DNA of 64,000 nucleotides from Deminuibacter soli (GTDB lineage Bacteria; Bacteroidota; Bacteroidia; Chitinophagales; Chitinophagaceae): NCBI RefSeq assembly GCF_003412455.1, contig NZ_QTJU01000001.1, positions 372,001 to 436,000 of the forward strand, read 5' to 3'. Shown piece by piece: positions 44,675 to 53,172 of this stretch (position 1 is its first letter; each line of letters starts with the position of its first letter). The notes under the pieces were generated by a model. It saw only the letters and a program-made list of their open reading frames with translations, ran no database searches and was not told where the DNA came from. The position numbers and the translations under genes were made by a program.

Positions 44675-46510
44675 ATGAAAAAATTCTCGAGGATCTTTAA
44701 ATATGTGGGTCGCTACAAGGCCAAACTGTTTGCTTATTTCACTTTGACCATTCTCTCCACCGTTTTTTCAGTCGTTTCCATTGGCATGCTGGGGCCCTTT
44801 ATGCAAATCATTTTTGCGCCCAGCACACCGCAGAAAGCCTGCGATTGTGCGCAGCAACCTGCGCAGGGCAATGCTGCCGGCGAATTTCTCAGCAGCATTA
44901 TTACCCATTACCGCGACAGTTATGGTGCAGTTACCGCAGTAGCGCTTATCTGCGGCTTTATTATCAGCGCTACCCTGCTTAAAAACCTGTGCCTTTACCT
45001 GAGCAATGTAATTTCGGCACCCATCCGCAGCGCCATTACCACCGACCTGCGTACAGATATTTACGATAAAATACTGTTTTTGCCTATCGGCTACTTCACC
45101 GATCAGCGTAAAGGCGATATTATTTCGCGTATGACCAACGATGTGGGTGAAATTGAAAGTTCGGTAGTAGGCACACTTGAAGGCTTAATTAAAGACCCGC
45201 TCACGATTCTCTTTTACCTGGCTTACCTGATTTACCTGAGCCCCACCCTGTCGCTGTTTTTGCTGATACTGCTGCCTGTAACTGCGCTGATCATCGGCCG
45301 CATCAGCCGTTCGCTGAAAAAACAGTCACAGGCTGCATCTGAAAAACTGGGGGAAGCATTGTCTATCCTTGACGAAACGCTGGGCGGCATGCGCGTAATT
45401 AAAGCTTTTTTGGCTGAAAGCCTGATGCTGCGCAGGTTTCATGATGTAAACCACAGCCTGTTCAATATCCGCAATAAAATGAATGCACGCCGTGACCTGG
45501 CATCGCCGCTTACCGAAACACTGGGTGTAATAGTGCTGTGTTCTATCTTGTACGTTGGTGCAAGACTGGCGTTGCAAACCAGTGTTACCGGCCATGGCAT
45601 GGCTGCGGGTGACCTGATTGCCTACATCGCCATTTTTGCCTTGCTGATTAACCCGGCCAAATCATTGTCTACCTCCTTCTTTAACATGCAGCGCGGCGTA
45701 GCTGCCATTGACCGGGTGGAAGAGTTGCTGCAGGCCACACAGGTAGTGGCCGAAAAAGATGTGCCCACGCCTATGCCAGGCTTTAACCATGCAATCGAGT
45801 TTAAAAACGTATCGTTCGGGTATGGAGATACGCCTATTCTCAAAAACATAAACCTGGTAATACCTAAGGGCAAAACCGTAGCACTGGTGGGCTCTTCCGG
45901 TGCAGGCAAATCATCACTGGCCGACCTGGTGCCCCGTTTTCATGATGTGAGTGCAGGCGAGTTACTGATAGATGGTGTAAACATCCGTGAATACTCATTG
46001 CACGGACTGCGCCAGCACATCAGCATTGTTACGCAGGAGCCGATTTTATTTAACGACACCATTGCCAACAACATTGCCCTGGGTACTGAACACCCCGATG
46101 CAGCGGCCATAGAGCAGGCGGCCAAAGTGGCGAATGCCTACCAGTTTATACAGCAGAAAGAAAACGGTTTTGATACCAACATCGGCGACAGGGGCAGCAA
46201 ACTGAGCGGTGGTGAACGCCAGCGCCTTACCATTGCACGCGCGGTATTAAAGAACCCGCCTATTCTTATACTGGATGAAGCCACTTCATCACTGGATACA
46301 GAGAGTGAGCGACTGGTACAGGATGCCATCAACAATATGATGCAAAACCGCACCAGTATTGTTATTGCACACCGTTTAAGCACTATTCGCCATGCAGACG
46401 AAATTATTGTACTGCAGAAAGGCGAGATCGCTGAACGCGGTACACATGAATCACTGATGGAACAGAAAGGCATCTACTACAAACTGGTAGCCATGCAGGA
46501 AGTAAAATAA
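44675..46510 (+). CDS. ABC exporter, MsbA-like
   Basis: A 611-residue half-transporter with a six-helix membrane domain (about 1-330) fused to an ATPase domain (about 365-611). The ATPase has Walker A GSSGAGKSS (about 407), the signature LSGGERQRLTIARA, Walker B ILILDEATSSLDTES and the switch IAHRLSTI. Insertions of Cys near ACDCAQQ (about 55) lie in the first external loop. By length and sequence it is of the MsbA lipid-A flippase/multidrug exporter type. Substrate is not shown, but lipid A export is the common role when single-copy. It ends in a branched hairpin terminator. Confidence 0.88.
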   Translation: MKKFSRIFKYVGRYKAKLFAYFTLTILSTVFSVVSIGMLGPFMQIIFAPSTPQKACDCAQQPAQGNAAGEFLSSIITHYRDSYGAVTAVALICGFIISATLLKNLCLYLSNVISAPIRSAITTDLRTDIYDKILFLPIGYFTDQRKGDIISRMTNDVGEIESSVVGTLEGLIKDPLTILFYLAYLIYLSPTLSLFLLILLPVTALIIGRISRSLKKQSQAASEKLGEALSILDETLGGMRVIKAFLAESLMLRRFHDVNHSLFNIRNKMNARRDLASPLTETLGVIVLCSILYVGARLALQTSVTGHGMAAGDLIAYIAIFALLINPAKSLSTSFFNMQRGVAAIDRVEELLQATQVVAEKDVPTPMPGFNHAIEFKNVSFGYGDTPILKNINLVIPKGKTVALVGSSGAGKSSLADLVPRFHDVSAGELLIDGVNIREYSLHGLRQHISIVTQEPILFNDTIANNIALGTEHPDAAAIEQAAKVANAYQFIQQKENGFDTNIGDRGSKLSGGERQRLTIARAVLKNPPILILDEATSSLDTESERLVQDAINNMMQNRTSIVIAHRLSTIRHADEIIVLQKGEIAERGTHESLMEQKGIYYKLVAMQEVK

Positions 46511-46556
46511 ACCACATCCATGTAATTTCTTCTGCCAGCAATAGAACAGGCTGTAC

Positions 46557-46605
46557 AATGCTGCATGCACAAGGCTTCCGGGGCTTGTACAGGCAGCATT
46601 TTTTT
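46557..46605 (+). terminator. Terminator after the MsbA-like gene
   Basis: AATGCTGC (46557-46564) pairs with GCAGCATT (46593-46600), followed by TTTTT. Inside the loop ACAAG and CTTGT can form a second stem. The remaining roughly 200 nt to the next gene are AT-rich with a TTGTTCAATTATTC word and nothing else that I recognise. Confidence 0.8.
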
Positions 46606-46806
46606 GTGCGGTTATTGTTCAATTATTCGAGCCTGTTGCAGGCTGCGTGCTTCAACAGTTGCGCTATTCTTCTACACTTCTTTATTCCTGCTATTCATTT
46701 TACTTATATAGTGCATTTTTTTATGCCATTTCAAAACCATTTAATAAAGGCGGCCGTAAATGAGTTGTTAAAGGAAGTATTCTGTTCATTTCAAAAACGA
46801 AACTTT

Positions 46807-47538
46807 ATGAAAAATGCGATGTACGCAGCAGAAGAGCAAGCCAAAGGCAAGCCGGCTTCTGTACCGCGCTTCTCTGCCTCGAGAAGGAATTTCTTACTTA
46901 AAACCGGTGGTATCTCCTTCGCTTCTGCACTGGTATTGGCTGCTTCGGGCTGTACAGACAATGATGCACCCAATGGTGGTTCCCTCACACCGCCCAACAC
47001 AACAGCCATTGATTTGGGTAGTGGTGACACCGGCATTCTTAACTACGCTTATGCACTGGAACAACTGGAAGCTGCATTTTACACACAGGTGATTGCTACA
47101 CCTTACAGCGGCATCAGTGATGCAGAAAAAGCACTGTTGACCGACATCCGCGACCACGAAGTAGCACACCGCGAATTCTTTAAAACAGCATTGGGCAGTA
47201 AAGCGATTGTTGCATTGAAAGTAAATTTCAGCAGCATCAATTTCTCTGACAGAACCAGCGTACTGGGTACAGCCAAAGCCTTTGAAGACCTGGGTGTATC
47301 TGCCTACAACGGTGCAGGCCATTTAATTTCCAGCCCTGATTATTTAACGCTGGCAGGAAAAATTGTATCTGTGGAAGCAAGGCATGCAGCCTATATCCGC
47401 GATCTGATTACACCGGGTTCCTTCTCTTCCAACGTTGACAGCAATGGCCTGGACATATCTGCCGCCCCTACCGACGTGCTGAAGACTGCACAAACCTTTC
47501 TTACCTCAAAGCTCGACGGCAGTCACTTACCCAGCTAG
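46807..47538 (+). CDS. Exported ferritin-like domain protein (first of pair)
   Basis: A 243-residue protein with a twin-arginine-like leader (ASRRNFLLKTGG, about 20-31, then a hydrophobic stretch ending AASGC, which is also lipobox-like). The mature part is a four-helix bundle of the Ferritin_2 / desiccation-related type: LEQLEAAFYTQV, DHEVAHREFFKTAL, AKAFEDLGVSAYNG and SVEARHAAYIRDL give the four Glu/ExxH positions of a di-iron site. Such proteins are widespread in Bacteroidota, with unproven function (iron storage or oxidant defence are guesses). The frame is open to 46558 but the leader starts at 46807. It is 92 nt before a paralogue. Confidence 0.85.
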   Translation: MKNAMYAAEEQAKGKPASVPRFSASRRNFLLKTGGISFASALVLAASGCTDNDAPNGGSLTPPNTTAIDLGSGDTGILNYAYALEQLEAAFYTQVIATPYSGISDAEKALLTDIRDHEVAHREFFKTALGSKAIVALKVNFSSINFSDRTSVLGTAKAFEDLGVSAYNGAGHLISSPDYLTLAGKIVSVEARHAAYIRDLITPGSFSSNVDSNGLDISAAPTDVLKTAQTFLTSKLDGSHLPS

Positions 47539-47630
47539 CTGAGCCATTACTACCTCCCTTCTCCCGCGGCCGGTATTTACCGGTATTGTATACATCCCTT
47601 TTTCATAACCAGTACACAAAACACAACACC

Positions 47631-48464
47631 ATGAATCTTCAGAATATCATTAATGAAATTGCGGAAGTAGACCCCGAGGTTTACGAACGCACCAGCACCC
47701 GCAGGCATGCCTTTAAGCATTGGGGTGATTTTGGCAAAAAGTTATCGCTCACAGCCCTGCCGCTGTTTTTCGGCAGCGTGCTGAAAAAAGCTTACGGCCA
47801 GTCGACCAGCGGCATTGCAGACGTGCTCAACTTTGCCTTAACACTCGAATACCTGGAAGCAGGCTTTTACAGCAGTGCGTTGGCAAGTACTGCCCTCACC
47901 TTTCCTACTGCGGATGCAAAGGCAGCCATTACCACCATTGGCGGTCATGAAACTGCACATGTAAACTTCCTGAAAACAGTGATCTCCGGCCCGTTGGCCA
48001 GTACGCCTGTGGCGCAGCCTAATGTAGATTATACGGCCAAAGGCACTTTCCCGGATGTATTCAGCAATTACAACACCTTTTTGGCCGTTGCCCAAACCTT
48101 TGAAGATACCGGGGTACGCGCTTACAAGGGCCAGGCCGCTAATGTGCAAAGCAATGCCACCGTATTAACTGCTGCATTGAATATACATTCAGTAGAAGCG
48201 CGTCATGCTTCACATATCAGGCAAATGCGGGCGGCAGCGGGTGCAACGGTAAAACCGTGGATTACGGGTAACAGCAGCGGTATTGATTCAACTGCTGTAC
48301 AGGCATCGTACAATGGCGAGGATAATGTGTCGCAGGGTGGCGTTACCATTACCAGCTTAACGGGCGTGGGTGGCAATGTATCTGCCAATGCGGCTACAGA
48401 ATCGTTTGACGAGCCGCTGGCCAAGGCCGATGTGCTGGCCATTGTGCAGCCATTTCTCGTGTAG
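47631..48464 (+). CDS. Exported ferritin-like domain protein (second of pair)
   Basis: A 277-residue paralogue of the preceding protein. Its N-terminus has STRRHAFKHWGDFGKKLSLTALPLFF (about 22-47), a possible twin-arginine signal ending near KAYGQS. The four-helix bundle carries LEYLEAGFYSSAL, GGHETAHVNFLKTV, AQTFEDTGVRAYKG and SVEARHASHIRQM, the same metal-ligand pattern. The C-terminal region is Gly/Asn-rich. With its neighbour it would make a two-protein unit, possibly a mixed oligomer, in the periplasm. It ends in a terminator shared with the convergent DksA-like gene. Confidence 0.85.
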   Translation: MNLQNIINEIAEVDPEVYERTSTRRHAFKHWGDFGKKLSLTALPLFFGSVLKKAYGQSTSGIADVLNFALTLEYLEAGFYSSALASTALTFPTADAKAAITTIGGHETAHVNFLKTVISGPLASTPVAQPNVDYTAKGTFPDVFSNYNTFLAVAQTFEDTGVRAYKGQAANVQSNATVLTAALNIHSVEARHASHIRQMRAAAGATVKPWITGNSSGIDSTAVQASYNGEDNVSQGGVTITSLTGVGGNVSANAATESFDEPLAKADVLAIVQPFLV

Positions 48465-48488
48465 CTTAGTGCCTCCATATAGTCCAAC

Positions 48489-48521
48489 AAAAAAGGTTGT
48501 GCGTACTGCACAACCTTTTTG
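48489..48521. terminator. Bidirectional terminator
   Basis: AAAAAGGTTGTGC and GCACAACCTTTTT pair over a 5-nt loop. It lies between the second ferritin-like gene and the convergent DksA-like gene. Confidence 0.87.
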
Positions 48522-48652
48522 CATATAGCTAAAATGATGTAATCTGAATTATGGCAAAACGATCCCTTTACAAAAACGGGGATTTTGTTTTTCAACCGTT
48601 CATGTTTTTCACAGGTACTGCATTACATCGTGGCCCGGTGCAGGCCCTTATT

Positions 48653-49657
48653 CTACTGTTCGCTGCTTGGTTTTACCAAACCAAGTTTTGCTTCGAGGCT
48701 CAGTGTGGCATGGGGAACGGCGCGCAGGCGTGCCTTGTCGATTAATTTACCGGTTACGCGGCAAATACCATACGTTTTGTTCTCGATGCGGATAAGGGCC
48801 TTTTCGAGGTGATCAATATAAGTAATCTGGCGGCTGGCCATCTGGCTCAGTTGTTCGCGCTCCATGCTCATACTGCCATCTTCCATGGTCATGTAACGGT
48901 TTTCGCTTTCGTCACCGCCCATTTCGTCCTTACGGGTAATGAGGCCCTGTAAATAAGCCAATTCTTTTTTGGCTGCTTCCAATTTTTTATTGATGAGTTC
49001 CCTGAACTCATTCAAATCGCTGTCGCTGTATCTAACCAAGGGTTCGTTTGATTTAAAGTTATTTTCTCTTTGTTCGAGCGGCTTGTAATCGGGTTGATAA
49101 GGAACGCTTGTCTTAACCGATATTTTGGGCACTTTTACTTCTTTCAGCGGTTCTACTTTTTTAGGAACCGGTTTGGGAATAGGTGCATTTTTTACCTCAA
49201 CTGGCTTTGGGTTAACAGGCACTGTAACGGGCGGTTGCTGCTTCACTGGCTGGGGCTGTGAGGCAGGCGCGGGCTTTGGTACCTCCTTTTTTACGGGAGC
49301 GGGTTGCGTTTTTACTGCAGGGGCAGCAGGCTGGGCCGGTTTGGCACTTTTTACAGCTACTGCTTTCTCAGCAGGTTTGGAAACAGTTTTTTCTGCGGCT
49401 TTCACTGCAGTTTTAGCTGGGGCTGCCGGTTTGGCCGGAGCAGCCTTGGTTGCTGTTTTCGATACGGGTTTTACGGCAGGCTTCGCAGGCACGGCAGCTT
49501 TTTTAGCAGGTGCTGCTGGTTTGGCTGCGGGTTTTACGACAGGTTTAGCAGCAGCTTTCTTCACCGGTGCGGCCGCCTTTTTTACCGGTTTGGCCGCCGG
49601 CTTAGCTATTTTTGATGTTTTTGTGGCTGGTTTCGCTGCTTTCTTGTTGGTAGCCAT
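48653..49657 (-). CDS. TraR/DksA family protein with histone-H1-like tail
   Basis: A 334-residue two-part protein. Residues 1 to about 190 are low-complexity, almost only Ala, Lys, Pro and Val (KPAAKPVKKAAAPVKK type), like histone H1 C-termini and bacterial H1-like proteins. Residues about 205-334 are DksA-like: a coiled-coil with NEFRELINKKLEAAKKELAYL and MSMEREQLSQMASRQITYIDHLEKAL, then YGICRVTGKLIDKARLRAVPHATLS. Only one Cys of the DksA zinc finger remains. DksA binds RNA polymerase; the tail would bind DNA. It begins 4 nt after the ileS stop, so both share a transcript. Confidence 0.85.
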   Translation of the reverse strand: MATNKKAAKPATKTSKIAKPAAKPVKKAAAPVKKAAAKPVVKPAAKPAAPAKKAAVPAKPAVKPVSKTATKAAPAKPAAPAKTAVKAAEKTVSKPAEKAVAVKSAKPAQPAAPAVKTQPAPVKKEVPKPAPASQPQPVKQQPPVTVPVNPKPVEVKNAPIPKPVPKKVEPLKEVKVPKISVKTSVPYQPDYKPLEQRENNFKSNEPLVRYSDSDLNEFRELINKKLEAAKKELAYLQGLITRKDEMGGDESENRYMTMEDGSMSMEREQLSQMASRQITYIDHLEKALIRIENKTYGICRVTGKLIDKARLRAVPHATLSLEAKLGLVKPSSEQ

Positions 49658-49661
49658 ACGA

Positions 49662-52600
49662 TTAACCTTTTTTATTTACGCTAACTTTTAGCAGAGCGTC
49701 ATTTACTTCAATTTCGGTGCCATCCTGCAAATCAGGCACTAATTCAAGTGTGTCCGCCAAAATTTCTGCGCAGATGTATTTTTTAAATTCAGTCAGGGAA
49801 GGCCTGATGTATTCGTTGTCAAGCACTTTTACGAATATACGGTCTGTTAAGTCAAAACCACTCTCTTTTCTGATATTTTGTATACGGTTGACGAATTCCC
49901 TGGCGTCTCCTTCCTGTTTCAGTTCGTTAGACAATGTTATATCGAGGGCTACCGTTAATGCACCTTTGCTCGCCACACTCCAGCCCGGAATGTCTTCTGC
50001 CGCGATATCTACCTCATTCAGCAATAAAGTAACAGCTTCTGCATCAATTTGCAAGGTATATTGGCCTTCTTTTTCCAACAATGCAATGTCATGTTGTGTA
50101 AAACCCGCCAATGCCGCAGAAACCGCCTTCATTTTTGCCCCCATCCTGGTACCCAGGGCTTTGAAGTTGGGTTTTATTTTTTTCTTGATAATGCCTTCCG
50201 TTTCGGTAATATACGCGAATTCTTTAACATTTACTTCCGCTTTAATCAGGTCTTCTACCTTGCCCAGCTGCAATTTCATTTCGGGGTTCAGCACCGGGAT
50301 CATGAGTTTCTGCAATGGCTGGCGCACTTTTATGTTCAGTTTTTTCCTGAGCGACAGTACCAGTGAAGAGGTATCCTGGGCCAGCTGCATCCTTTCTTCG
50401 AGCAGGGTATCGATTGCTGCTTCGCTGGCAACCGGGAAATTCACATGGTGGATGGATGCTGCTTTAAAGCGGCCGGTTACAGCCTCGAGCCTGCAGAATA
50501 CTGCATCGCTGAAGAAGGGTGAAATAGGCGCCATTAGTCGCAACAGTGTTTCGAGACATTCGTACAGGGTTTGGTAAGCGCTGATTTTGTCGGCTTCGTA
50601 CTCGCCTTTCCAGAAACGGCGGCGGCACAAACGTACATACCAGTTGCTCAGGTGCTCATCTACAAATTCCTCGATGGCCCTGCCTGCAATGGTGGGTTCA
50701 AAATCGTCGAGCGCTGCGGTTACTTTCTTTATTAAGGTATTGAGTGAAGAAAGTATCCAGCGGTCTATTTCGGGGCGTTGTTCCAGCGGAATGTATTCTT
50801 CGCTGAAAGTAAAGCCGTCTACATTGGCGTACAGAACAAAGAACTGGTAGGTGTTGTACAGGGTGCCGAAGAATTTGCGCTGTACTTCGCGTATGCCTTC
50901 CAGGTCAAATTTCAGGTTATCCCAGGGTGAGGCATTGGTAACCAGGTACCAGCGGGTGGCATCTGCACCAAAAGTGGCCAGGGTTTCAAATGGATTTACC
51001 ACGTTGCCCAGGCGCTTGCTCATTTTGTTGCCGTTTTTATCGAGCACCAGGCCGTTGGACACAACGGCTTTGTAAGCCAGGCCAGGATATTTTTCGTCAG
51101 AAACCGGGATACCTGCTTTTTTCAGCTCTTCGTGCACGTCTTCTTTGATCAGTGCGGCGAGGGCGTGCAGGGTATAAAACCAGCCCCTGGTTTGGTCAAC
51201 TCCTTCGGCGATAAAGTTAGCCGGGTAGTTCTGCGCGAAGATTTCCTTGTTCTCGAACGGGAAATGCCATTGTGCATACGGCATAGCGCCTGAATCGAAC
51301 CATACGTCGATGAGGTCGGCTACGCGTTTCATGGGTTTGCCTGTGGCAGAAACCAGGGTTATATTGTCTACATAAGGTTTATGCAGATCGGATGTCAGTT
51401 TTTCAATTGTTGCTGCGGCCGTTTCACCTGCTGCGGGCTGCATAATGCCTGCGGCAAATGATTTTTCCAGCTGGGCTTTCAGTTCAGCTACGGAGCCGAT
51501 GCAGATTTCTTCACGCACCACACCGGCAGCTTCTTCCGCCCCGGTGAGTTCGGTACGCCAAACCGGGAGCGGTGTACCCCAGAAACGGCTGCGGCTCAGG
51601 TTCCAGTCAACCATGTTCTCCAGCCAGTTACCAAAACGGCCTTCCCCGGTTGATTTTGGTTTCCAGTTGATGGTTTTGTTGAGCTGCACCATACGGTCGC
51701 GCAGATCGGTGGTTTTGATAAACCAGGCATCGAGCGGGTAGTACAACACCGGTTTATCGGTACGCCAGCAATGCGGGTAGCTGTGCTCGTATTTTTCTAC
51801 TTTAAAAGCGCGGTTTTCTTTTTTCAGTTTTACGCTGATGTCTACGTTTACATCCACATAATTGGGATCGTCTTTGTAGTCTTTTACATAGCGGTTGCTG
51901 AATTCGCCCAGGCCGTCAACAAACTTGCCCTGCTTATCTACCATGATCAGTATGCCGATATCGTATTTTTTACCTACGCGGTAGTCATCTGCACCAAATG
52001 CAGGTGCCGTATGCACAATGCCGGTACCATCTTCGGTAGTAACGAAATCGCCGAGCAAAACGCGGAAAGGATCACCGCCTGCAACTGCAGGGCTGTTGGC
52101 CTCGTAAGGCATCAGCTGCTCGTAACGGCATTCTTCTATCTGGCTGCCTTTGAAAGTGGTAACGATTGACCATGGAATAACCTTGTCGCCTTCTTTGTAA
52201 GCGGCAAAATCACCATTTTCTGCTTCGGGTTTAAAGTATTTGCCCAGCAGCGCTTTGGCCAATACCACGTTCACCGGCAGGTGTGTGTACGGGTTAAATG
52301 TTTTTACCAGTACATATTCAATGTTGGGGCCTACTGTTAAACCAAGGTTGGAAGGCAAAGTCCACGGTGTGGTAGTCCATGCCATAAAGAACACTTCTTC
52401 GCCATTTACCGCATTGAACAGGAACTGGCTTTTCGCGTTGGCGATGGCTTTAAACATCACCACGGCAGAAGTATCTTTTACATCTTTGTAACAGCCGGGC
52501 TGGTTTAATTCGTGTGAGCTGAGACCGGTGCCTGCTGCAGGTGAGTACGGCTGAATGCTGATGCTTTCGTACAGCAAACCGCGGTTGTACAGCTTCTGCA

Positions 52601-53093
52601 ACATCCACCACAGCGATTCAATGTAATTGTTCTCGAAAGTGATGTAGGGATGATCCAGGTCAACCCAATAACCCATTTTACGGGTAACATCATCCCATTC
52701 ACGTTTGTAGCGCAACACCGCTTCACGGCATTTCTGGTTGTATTCTTCAACGGTAATTTTTTTACCGATGTCTTCTTTGGTGATGCCGAGTTCTTTTTCA
52801 ACACCCAGTTCAACCGGCAGGCCGTGGGTATCCCAACCGCCTTTGCGTTTTACCTGGAAACCCTGCATGGTTTTGTAGCGGCAAACCAGGTCTTTCAGCG
52901 TACGTGAAATAACGTGGTGAATACCAGGCATACCATTAGCGCTTGGCGGGCCTTCGTAAAACACGAAAGGCTCAGCGCCTTCACGGAGCGACACACTTTT
53001 CTCAAAAGCCTGGCTTTCATTCCATTTGCTCAATATCTCCTGCTCTATGGCGGGTAAATTCAACCCTGAAAATTCCTGGTATTTATTGCTCAT
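49662..53093 (-). CDS. ileS: Isoleucyl-tRNA synthetase, IleRS2-like with GIHH motif
   Basis: A class I synthetase of about 1143 residues charging tRNA-Ile, with a CP1 editing domain and an extended C-terminal part. The usual HIGH motif reads GIHH (residues 57-60, in ANGMPGIHHVI), the first and third positions swapped, and the second signature is KMSKR (690-694). Length, KMSKR and the LRKKLNIKVRQPL region fit the eukaryote-like IleRS2 group, whose members resist mupirocin. No C-terminal zinc cluster is seen. The start at 53093 gives MSNKYQEF; an ATG two codons earlier (53099) is also possible. Co-transcribed with the DksA-like gene. No T-box leader is seen. Confidence 0.96.
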   Translation of the reverse strand: MSNKYQEFSGLNLPAIEQEILSKWNESQAFEKSVSLREGAEPFVFYEGPPSANGMPGIHHVISRTLKDLVCRYKTMQGFQVKRKGGWDTHGLPVELGVEKELGITKEDIGKKITVEEYNQKCREAVLRYKREWDDVTRKMGYWVDLDHPYITFENNYIESLWWMLQKLYNRGLLYESISIQPYSPAAGTGLSSHELNQPGCYKDVKDTSAVVMFKAIANAKSQFLFNAVNGEEVFFMAWTTTPWTLPSNLGLTVGPNIEYVLVKTFNPYTHLPVNVVLAKALLGKYFKPEAENGDFAAYKEGDKVIPWSIVTTFKGSQIEECRYEQLMPYEANSPAVAGGDPFRVLLGDFVTTEDGTGIVHTAPAFGADDYRVGKKYDIGILIMVDKQGKFVDGLGEFSNRYVKDYKDDPNYVDVNVDISVKLKKENRAFKVEKYEHSYPHCWRTDKPVLYYPLDAWFIKTTDLRDRMVQLNKTINWKPKSTGEGRFGNWLENMVDWNLSRSRFWGTPLPVWRTELTGAEEAAGVVREEICIGSVAELKAQLEKSFAAGIMQPAAGETAAATIEKLTSDLHKPYVDNITLVSATGKPMKRVADLIDVWFDSGAMPYAQWHFPFENKEIFAQNYPANFIAEGVDQTRGWFYTLHALAALIKEDVHEELKKAGIPVSDEKYPGLAYKAVVSNGLVLDKNGNKMSKRLGNVVNPFETLATFGADATRWYLVTNASPWDNLKFDLEGIREVQRKFFGTLYNTYQFFVLYANVDGFTFSEEYIPLEQRPEIDRWILSSLNTLIKKVTAALDDFEPTIAGRAIEEFVDEHLSNWYVRLCRRRFWKGEYEADKISAYQTLYECLETLLRLMAPISPFFSDAVFCRLEAVTGRFKAASIHHVNFPVASEAAIDTLLEERMQLAQDTSSLVLSLRKKLNIKVRQPLQKLMIPVLNPEMKLQLGKVEDLIKAEVNVKEFAYITETEGIIKKKIKPNFKALGTRMGAKMKAVSAALAGFTQHDIALLEKEGQYTLQIDAEAVTLLLNEVDIAAEDIPGWSVASKGALTVALDITLSNELKQEGDAREFVNRIQNIRKESGFDLTDRIFVKVLDNEYIRPSLTEFKKYICAEILADTLELVPDLQDGTEIEVNDALLKVSVNKKG

Positions 53094-53172
53094 AACCAAA
53101 AAACCTTGATGTTGCTATATTTTTAAAGGATTGCGAAGTTAATAAAAAAAGGCAGGAGTTTACGGATGCCAG

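Noticed and set aside
49125-49691. Plus-strand frame rich in Gly, Ala and Phe
   Set aside because: It is the reverse strand of the Ala/Lys/Pro tail of the DksA-like gene; the composition is a direct consequence.
53100-53172. T-box leader before ileS
   Set aside because: Only about 70 nt of spacer, with no T-box core or antiterminator; T-boxes are not typical of this phylum.
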